NCBI GenBank assembly: GCA_031548025.1
Contig: JAVBRM010000111.1
Span: 25,106-89,105, forward strand
From: UBA5239 sp031548025
GTDB taxonomy: Bacteria > Verrucomicrobiota > Lentisphaeria > Victivallales > Victivallaceae
Direction of reading: 5' to 3'
Length of the DNA: 64,000 nt
The notes under the pieces were generated by a model that searched no databases, was not told the origin of the DNA, and was given only the letters and a program-made list of their open reading frames with translations. Shown here piece by piece: positions 58,967 to 64,000 of the stretch (positions within the stretch are counted from its first letter, which is position 1; every line of letters begins with the position of its first letter). The position numbers and the translations under genes are program-made.

Positions 58967-59766
58967 TTGATCAGATCTTTCAATTCGATGGTGGCTTTGC
59001 GGGCTCCTTCGGCGAATTTCTCGGATTTGTCGGCGTAAATAATGCCGCGGGAGGAATTGATCATCAGACCGGTGCCGTCGGCGGTGACGCCGTTGACCAC
59101 CACCTTCTGGACATCGCCGCCCTGGGCCCCGACGCCGGGAACCAGGAAAGGCATTTCCGGGCAGAGGGTACGGATTTTCTTTAATTCTTCCGGGAAAGTC
59201 GCTCCGATGACCAGCGCGGCGTTGCGGTTGTAGTTCCATTGATCACGAGCCAACAGGGCCACGTGTTCGTAAATGGTTTTGCCGTCGCAAATCAGTTCCT
59301 GAATCTCTTTGGAGCTGGGATTGGAGGTCCGGCAGAGAACGATCACGCCGCGGTCGGCATGGTCGAGGAACGGCTTGAGATTATCGGTGCCCATGTAGGG
59401 GTTGACGGTGAGTGCATCGGCATCGTAGCGCTCGAAGGCTTCCTTGGCGTACATTTCGGCGGTGGCGCCGATGTCGCCGCGCTTTACGTCGAGAATCACC
59501 GGAATTTCCGGGTATTTGGAGCGGATGTAGGCGATGGTCATTTTTAACTGGTCGTCGGCATCATAAGCGGCATAATAAGCGGCCTGGGGCTTGTAACAGC
59601 AAACCTGATCGTGAGTGGCGTCGATAATGGCGCGGTTGAACTCGTAAATCGGGTTCGGGATCTCGTTGAGACAGGCCGGGAGTTTGTTCAAATCGGGATC
59701 GAGGCCCACGCAAACCAGTGAATTATTGGTGCGCCAGGCATTCTGCAGTTTTTCCATGAAATTCAT
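58954..59766 (-). CDS. pyrF: Orotidine 5'-phosphate decarboxylase (class 2 type)
   Basis: 270 residues. It decarboxylates OMP to UMP, the last step of de novo pyrimidine synthesis. Motifs: VCVGLDPDLNKLP at the start, the catalytic charge cluster VILDVKRGDIGATAE with D-x-K-x-x-D, ALTVNPYMGTDNLKPF, and the phosphate site VPGVGAQGG. The length near 270 with the LDPDLNKLP opening marks the longer TIGR02127-like type found in actinobacteria and others. It follows the LOG-family gene by 5 bp in an operon and converges on the dehydrogenase gene. Confidence 0.95.
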   Translation of the reverse strand: MNFMEKLQNAWRTNNSLVCVGLDPDLNKLPACLNEIPNPIYEFNRAIIDATHDQVCCYKPQAAYYAAYDADDQLKMTIAYIRSKYPEIPVILDVKRGDIGATAEMYAKEAFERYDADALTVNPYMGTDNLKPFLDHADRGVIVLCRTSNPSSKEIQELICDGKTIYEHVALLARDQWNYNRNAALVIGATFPEELKKIRTLCPEMPFLVPGVGAQGGDVQKVVVNGVTADGTGLMINSSRGIIYADKSEKFAEGARKATIELKDLINQFR

Positions 59767-59771
59767 GACTT

Positions 59772-60488
59772 TTAGTTTCCTTTGACGGTTAAATTAGCGC
59801 CGTAACGATGCGAACGGCGGAGAACTTCGACAGCTTCTTCGGCGGAATCGACCAGTGTATAGAGTTCCAAATCGGGCTGGCTGATCATGCCGGTGGGCAA
59901 CAGGGTCTGTTCGACGAAATCGAGGTATTTCCGCCAGAATTCACGGCCGACCATGATCACCGGGATCCGGTTGACCTTGTCGGTCTGGATCATGGTCAAC
60001 GCCTCGTTGAGTTCGTCGAGAGTGCCGAAACCGCCGGGAAAAATGATGATGCCGAGTGAATATTTGAGAAAACAGACCTTGCGGACGAAAAAATAACGGA
60101 ACGAGAGGCTGGCGGTCTGGTATTGGTTGGGCTTTTGCTCGTGGGGAAGCTCGATATTGAGCCCGACGGAAACGCCCTTGGCGTCAAAAGCGCCTTTGTT
60201 GGCGGCTTCCATGATGCCGCCGCCGCCGCCGGAGAGAACGCCGTAACCGCTTTCGACCAGGAGACGGCCGGTTTTTTCCGCTTCGGCATAAATCGGAGAA
60301 TCGGGTTTGAGCCTGGCCGAACCGAAAACCGAAATCAGCGGCCCTTGTGAAGACATGGTTTCAAACGAATCGACAAATTCAGCCATAATCCTGAAAACCC
60401 GCCAGGTATCGTTATTATAGGCGGAAGACGCTTCGGAGGTCATTTTTTCCAAGTATGGGTTGTTCATAAATCCTTTGGCACTGCTCAT
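59772..60488 (-). CDS. LOG-family protein (TIGR00730), possible cytokinin riboside 5'-monophosphate phosphoribohydrolase
   Basis: 238 residues from the ATG with AAGGAG; a longer in-frame start lies 36 bp upstream. The lysine-decarboxylase-like Rossmann fold carries SVFGSARLKPDSP, SGGGGGIMEAANKGA and the signature PGGFGTLDELNEALT. Members cleave nucleoside monophosphates such as AMP or cytokinin nucleotides into base and ribose 5-phosphate. It precedes pyrF by 5 bp, which suits a nucleotide-metabolism role. Confidence 0.9.
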   Translation of the reverse strand: MSSAKGFMNNPYLEKMTSEASSAYNNDTWRVFRIMAEFVDSFETMSSQGPLISVFGSARLKPDSPIYAEAEKTGRLLVESGYGVLSGGGGGIMEAANKGAFDAKGVSVGLNIELPHEQKPNQYQTASLSFRYFFVRKVCFLKYSLGIIIFPGGFGTLDELNEALTMIQTDKVNRIPVIMVGREFWRKYLDFVEQTLLPTGMISQPDLELYTLVDSAEEAVEVLRRSHRYGANLTVKGN

Positions 60489-60643
60489 GGCAAACTCCTT
60501 GGTATAGTTTATAGTGTTGTGCAAAAGATAGCGCCGAAAATCTTGTCGTCAAGTTTTTTTATGTTGGACTGGTAAAAATATTTTAAGAATGTATATTTAG
60601 AGGTTAGCGGACATGGTTTAAACTTGATTAACAAAGGTAACGA

Positions 60644-61810
60644 ATGAGAGACATACGATTTCAGTTCGATTCGGACCATCGGCGTCCGAGTATGAATCCA
60701 TTGCTGCGGCGGTTGATCTTGGTCGTTCTGCCGTTGGTGGTGATCATCGCCGGGGTGTTGTTCCTGGGCAGGAGTTATCCTTTCAATAAAAATAAAGAAG
60801 AAAAAAAGCCGACGGTAGTCGAGCAGCAGCTTCCGGCGGAAAAAGCCCGGGAAACAGCGTTGCCGTCTCCGATTGAGCCCGAGGAAGTGCCGGTGTCGGT
60901 GCCGACTGTAAGTCCAAGTCCAAGCCCAAATCCGGTTCCAGTGCCGGTACCGAAGAACATGTCGGAAGATGTTCCGGCTCCAGTGCCGCCGCAATCCAAG
61001 GAAGGAGTGCCGGATTCTCCCCCGGCTGAGAAGAAAATTGAAATCGGCACGTTGGAGTTTGACAACCGCCCGCTTGGGGAGATTGTCAACGAGGTCCGGG
61101 AGCTTAATCAGGCGAAAGAATTCGGCAAGGCGCGGCGTTTGGCCGGTCCGGTGCTTGCAGCGGGTAAATTCCCGCTTTTCAGCGACGGCTGGTTGGCTTT
61201 GGCTCAGGAATTGAGCATAGCCAATACCGGAATTTATTTTACCAATATGCCGTTTGAGTCGAAAAAAGAAAACTATGTGGTCAAGCGCGGCGATACTCTG
61301 GAGAAAATCGCTCAAATGTTCAAGACCTCCATCGAGGGGGTTCAGCGCAGCAACAGCATTCCGGAAAACAGCTCGGTCATCCGTTTGGGGGAAACCCTCC
61401 GGGTATACCATGGCGACTGGAAAATCACGGTGTCCAAGAGCAACCATCTGATGTTACTGATGGATGGAAGTGAATTGTTCAAGATATATCAGGTGGGGAT
61501 CGGTAAACAGGAACGTACTCCAAATGGTACGTTTATCATTTCCGCCAAAGTCAAGGAACCGCCGTGGTATGCGGCAGACGGCAGGGTGATTCCTTTCGGC
61601 GACTCCGGCAATCTGCTGGGAACCCGCTGGCTGGCGCTGCAGTCGACCGGCGATACTCCTGCCTATAAAGGGCTTGGCATTCATGGCACCTGGAATCCGG
61701 ATACTGTCGGCACCAGCAGCAGCAATGGCTGTGTGAGGATGCGTAATCGTGAAGTTGAGGAACTTTACGCCATTGTACCCCGGCTGACGCCGGTAGAAAT
61801 CATCGATTAA
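60644..61810 (+). CDS. L,D-transpeptidase with LysM domain
   Basis: 388 residues. One N-terminal membrane anchor about 23-44 (LLRRLILVVLPLVVIIAGVLF), then a proline-rich spacer about 60-125 with PSPSP and PVPVPVP runs, a LysM peptidoglycan-binding domain about 211-256 (YVVKRGDTLEKIAQMF) and a YkuD catalytic domain about 260-388. The active site shows GIHGTWNPD with H347 and SSNGCVRM with C363. It makes 3-3 cross-links or attaches proteins to peptidoglycan in the periplasm. AAAGG precedes the ATG. It starts a run of closely spaced plus-strand genes through accA. Confidence 0.95.
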   Translation: MRDIRFQFDSDHRRPSMNPLLRRLILVVLPLVVIIAGVLFLGRSYPFNKNKEEKKPTVVEQQLPAEKARETALPSPIEPEEVPVSVPTVSPSPSPNPVPVPVPKNMSEDVPAPVPPQSKEGVPDSPPAEKKIEIGTLEFDNRPLGEIVNEVRELNQAKEFGKARRLAGPVLAAGKFPLFSDGWLALAQELSIANTGIYFTNMPFESKKENYVVKRGDTLEKIAQMFKTSIEGVQRSNSIPENSSVIRLGETLRVYHGDWKITVSKSNHLMLLMDGSELFKIYQVGIGKQERTPNGTFIISAKVKEPPWYAADGRVIPFGDSGNLLGTRWLALQSTGDTPAYKGLGIHGTWNPDTVGTSSSNGCVRMRNREVEELYAIVPRLTPVEIID

Positions 61811-61825
61811 GGAAGGAAACATATT

Positions 61826-62803
61826 ATGGCCGAGACAATTCTGGCTTTTGAAAAGCCGATATTTGAACTGGAAAAGAAGATACACGAACTGGAAGCATTC
61901 AGCAGTTCAAACAGTATCGACGTCAGCGAGGAACTGGTCCAGCTCAGCAAGAAGCTGCAGGAGACCATGCGTTCGATTTATGATGAACTTACGCCGTGGC
62001 AGCGGGTCCAGCTGGCGCGCCATCCGCGCCGTCCTTATACCCTGGACTATATCAACTTGCTGTTCGACGATTTTATCGAATTTCACGGGGACCGGAGGTT
62101 CCGCGACGACGCCGCGATTATCGGCGGTTTCGCCAGATTCGGCGGCATGCCGGTCATGGTGGTCGGAACCCAGAAAGGCCGGGATATGAAGGAAAACGTC
62201 TACCGTAATTTCGGTTGGCCCAATCCGGAAGGCTATCGCAAAGCGTTGCGGCTGATGCAAGTCGGCAATAAAGCGAAAGTTCCGATCATTACTTTTGTCG
62301 ATACTCCCGGAGCGTATCCCGGAGTGTCTTCCGAAGAGCGGCACATTGCCGAAGCGATTGCCGTAAATCTGCGTGATATGTTTGCCCTGGAAGTTCCGGT
62401 GATCTCCGTGGTCATCGGGGAAGGCGGCAGCGGCGGCGCCATCGGTATCGGCGTCGGCAATCGCATTCTGGTGATGGAAAACGCTTATTACTCGGTAATT
62501 ACCCCGGAAGGTTGCGCCGCGATTTTGTGGAAGAACCGTTCCTATGCCGAACAGGCCGCTCAGGCATTGTGCCTGACTGCCGCCGATCTGATACGGTTGA
62601 AAATCGCCGACGAAATCATTCCCGAGCCGCTCGGCGGAGCTCATAAAAATCACGAAGCCGCTGCGGAATCAATGCGTAAAGTGTTGAAATCCAATCTGGA
62701 AGAACTCTGTCAGATGAGTGTCTCCGCTTTGATGGATCAGCGTTATCAGAAATTCCGGCAGATTGCCCAGTTTACCGAGAAAGAACCCGCCGAAGATGAG
62801 TGA
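61826..62803 (+). CDS. accA: Acetyl-CoA carboxylase carboxyltransferase subunit alpha
   Basis: 325 residues (E. coli AccA has 319). It forms the alpha half of the carboxyltransferase that makes malonyl-CoA from carboxybiotin and acetyl-CoA. Family segments: FEKPIFELEKKIHELE, RHPRRPYTLDYI, FIEFHGDRRFRDDAAIIGG, FVDTPGAYPGVSSEERH, GEGGSGGAIGIGVGN and YYSVITPEGCAAILWKN. AAGGAAGG precedes the ATG. The gene is 15 bp after the L,D-transpeptidase and overlaps the next gene by 8 bp; accD is not in the window. Confidence 0.97.
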   Translation: MAETILAFEKPIFELEKKIHELEAFSSSNSIDVSEELVQLSKKLQETMRSIYDELTPWQRVQLARHPRRPYTLDYINLLFDDFIEFHGDRRFRDDAAIIGGFARFGGMPVMVVGTQKGRDMKENVYRNFGWPNPEGYRKALRLMQVGNKAKVPIITFVDTPGAYPGVSSEERHIAEAIAVNLRDMFALEVPVISVVIGEGGSGGAIGIGVGNRILVMENAYYSVITPEGCAAILWKNRSYAEQAAQALCLTAADLIRLKIADEIIPEPLGGAHKNHEAAAESMRKVLKSNLEELCQMSVSALMDQRYQKFRQIAQFTEKEPAEDE

Positions 62804-63266
62804 AACCATAGTACGCCCCGCAGTTCCTGAAGACGCTCCGGCGATAAAGAAAATTCTTGACGGTTATGCCGAAAAATTGATCGTCCTGCCGCGAAGTGAG
62901 GACGATATCCGCTTTTATATCAAAAACTTTGTGGTGGCCGAGCAGGACGGCGTCTGTATCGGCTGTTGCGCCGCGCGTGATTTCGGCAATAACCTGCTGG
63001 AAGTCAGGTCGTTGGCCGTGGAAAGCGCGTTGATCGGCCGGGGAGCCGGCAAGCTGATGGTGAATTTTATCATCGACCGCCTGAAAAAAGAGCGGGAACA
63101 GTTTCGTCTGTTCGCTTTGACCCTGCGTCCCGATTTCTTCGAAAAACTTGGCTTCAAAGTCGTCGACAAGGAATTGTTCCCGGAGAAAATCTGGAGCGAT
63201 TGCTCCAAGTGTGCCAAGAAAGATCAATGCGACGAAACCGCCGTCTTAATCTCTTATGGTTGCTGA
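62796..63266 (+). CDS. GNAT acetyltransferase, short N-acetylglutamate synthase type
   Basis: 156 residues from the ATG overlapping the accA stop by 8 bp. GNAT fold with acetyl-CoA loop SALIGRGAGKLMV near 75-87 and the ending LGFKVVDKELFPEKIW followed by SDCSKCAKKDQCDETAV. The cysteine-rich DC-xx-C---xxCDE tail is seen in short ArgA-like enzymes that acetylate glutamate in the first step of arginine synthesis. No other arginine genes are present here. An alternative is a different small-molecule acetyltransferase. Confidence 0.8.
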   Translation: MSETIVRPAVPEDAPAIKKILDGYAEKLIVLPRSEDDIRFYIKNFVVAEQDGVCIGCCAARDFGNNLLEVRSLAVESALIGRGAGKLMVNFIIDRLKKEREQFRLFALTLRPDFFEKLGFKVVDKELFPEKIWSDCSKCAKKDQCDETAVLISYGC

Positions 63267-64000
63267 ACGCGTCATCCGCAGTATCATTTCTCCTCAGGAA
63301 GAAGGGCTGCGGCTTGATTTATGGCTGAGTTCGCGCTTCAACTATCTCTCCCGCAATCAAGGGCAGGAGGAAATCAACCCCGGCCGAGTCAAGCTCAACG
63401 ACCGGAACTGCCGCTGCTCACGAATTTTGCATCAGGGTGAAGTCGTGGCTTTTTATCCGCAGCAGGAAGAACCGCCGGTCGACTTCGATTACCGAATCGT
63501 CTACGAAGACTGCGACCTGCTGGTCGTGGATAAGGGCGGGCGTCTGCCCTGTCACCCGGCCGGGGCTTATTTCCGAAATACCCTGTGGTACGACCTGACG
63601 GAGAAATTCGGCGAAGCCGCCATTATCAACCGCCTGGATCGTGAAACCTCCGGTTTGCTGATCGCCTCCAGAAACCGTCAGGCCGCCGCCGCATTGTCCG
63701 CTCAACTCCAGAACAACGAAATGAAAAAAACTTATCATGCCCTGGTCTTCGGAGAATTCAGCCGGAATTTGGAGGCAATGGGTTATTTGAGCGACGATCC
63801 GGAATCGGTAGTCCGCAAAAAGCGGCGCTTTACCGCAGCCAAACCGGACGGAGAGGCGGAAAGCGCTGTAACTCTATTTGAGCCGGTTCGTTATCGCGAT
63901 GGCATATCGTTGGTCAAGGCCATACCGGAAACCGGACGCCTGCATCAAATCCGGGCCACGCTCTGTTCACTGGGCTATCCGATGGTCGGCGATAAAATTT
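63256..64000 (+). CDS. RluA-family RNA pseudouridine synthase (3' end beyond window)
   Basis: First 248 residues of a pseudouridine synthase. An S4-like N-terminal part (LRLDLWLSSRFNYLSRNQ, GRVKLNDRNCR) precedes the catalytic domain: IVYEDCDLLVVDKGGRLPCHP, the active-site motif INRLDRETSGLLIAS with catalytic D128, KKTYHALVFGEF and TGRLHQIRATL. It isomerises uridine to pseudouridine in rRNA or tRNA. The start overlaps the acetyltransferase gene by 11 bp. The first residue of the HRLDxxTSG motif is asparagine here. The gene is cut by the right edge. Confidence 0.93.
   Translation, partial: MVAERVIRSIISPQEEGLRLDLWLSSRFNYLSRNQGQEEINPGRVKLNDRNCRCSRILHQGEVVAFYPQQEEPPVDFDYRIVYEDCDLLVVDKGGRLPCHPAGAYFRNTLWYDLTEKFGEAAIINRLDRETSGLLIASRNRQAAAALSAQLQNNEMKKTYHALVFGEFSRNLEAMGYLSDDPESVVRKKRRFTAAKPDGEAESAVTLFEPVRYRDGISLVKAIPETGRLHQIRATLCSLGYPMVGDKI

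Overview
The window looks like a chromosomal segment of a carbohydrate-degrading member of the PVC superphylum, most likely Lentisphaerota (Victivallis-like). This is an inference. It rests on three H-X9-DG-type pseudopilins with the FTLIELLVV start, many LacI regulators and GntR regulators with LacI-like sensor domains, scattered glycoside hydrolases without SusC/SusD pairs, and a 115-kDa-type NAD glutamate dehydrogenase. No rRNA, tRNA, CRISPR array, insertion sequence or sugar transporter was recognised.

Layout. 0-1.4 kb: a GntR regulator followed by an IlvD/Edd dehydratase cut by the left edge. 1.9-4.8 kb: glutamate dehydrogenase with its own promoter and terminator. 4.9-8.3 kb: a double amidohydrolase, a GH1 enzyme and a small exported repeat protein. 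8.4-12.7 kb (minus): GH42 and GH115 behind a consensus promoter and palindromic operator, divergent from a LacI gene. 14.0-18.6 kb: LacI, an oligogalacturonate-lyase-like propeller and a GH2 enzyme. 18.6-30.6 kb (minus): two operons, gntR-pseudopilin-GH123-like and lacI-pseudopilin-PL26-like-GH-A-like. 30.7-31.8 kb: two small membrane proteins running into a deleted yefM-yoeB toxin-antitoxin module. 31.9-36.5 kb: DUF2264, GH42-like and mannose-6-phosphate isomerase. 36.5-40.9 kb: a third operon, gntR-pseudopilin-hexosaminidase-like.

From 41.0 kb: a yybP-ykoY (Mn2+) riboswitch with a terminator platform ahead of a P-type cation ATPase; an AT-rich envelope cluster (lipoprotein, anchored exported protein, O-antigen-ligase-like protein, lipoprotein hydrolase); a methyltransferase; a DUF1016 nuclease; an acyl-ACP thioesterase divergent from an aldehyde dehydrogenase; and a 1063-residue exported propeller protein. 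Next come a TIGR04076 gene ending inside a 272-bp element with 32-bp inverted ends, CorA, a medium-chain dehydrogenase, PyrF, a LOG protein, and a housekeeping run (L,D-transpeptidase, AccA, a short N-acetylglutamate synthase, an RluA-type pseudouridine synthase cut by the right edge).

Most notable: the same three-gene order (transcription factor, pseudopilin, exported carbohydrate-active enzyme) occurs three times within about 22 kb, each behind its own promoter. The three pseudopilins all lack the usual glycine before the cleavage site. This suggests a modular regulator-pilin-enzyme unit whose pilin role is untested. Other leads are an in-place deletion fusing a YefM-type antitoxin to the second half of a YoeB-type toxin, operators that fit the neighbouring regulators, and hairpins that overlap stop codons at convergent gene ends.
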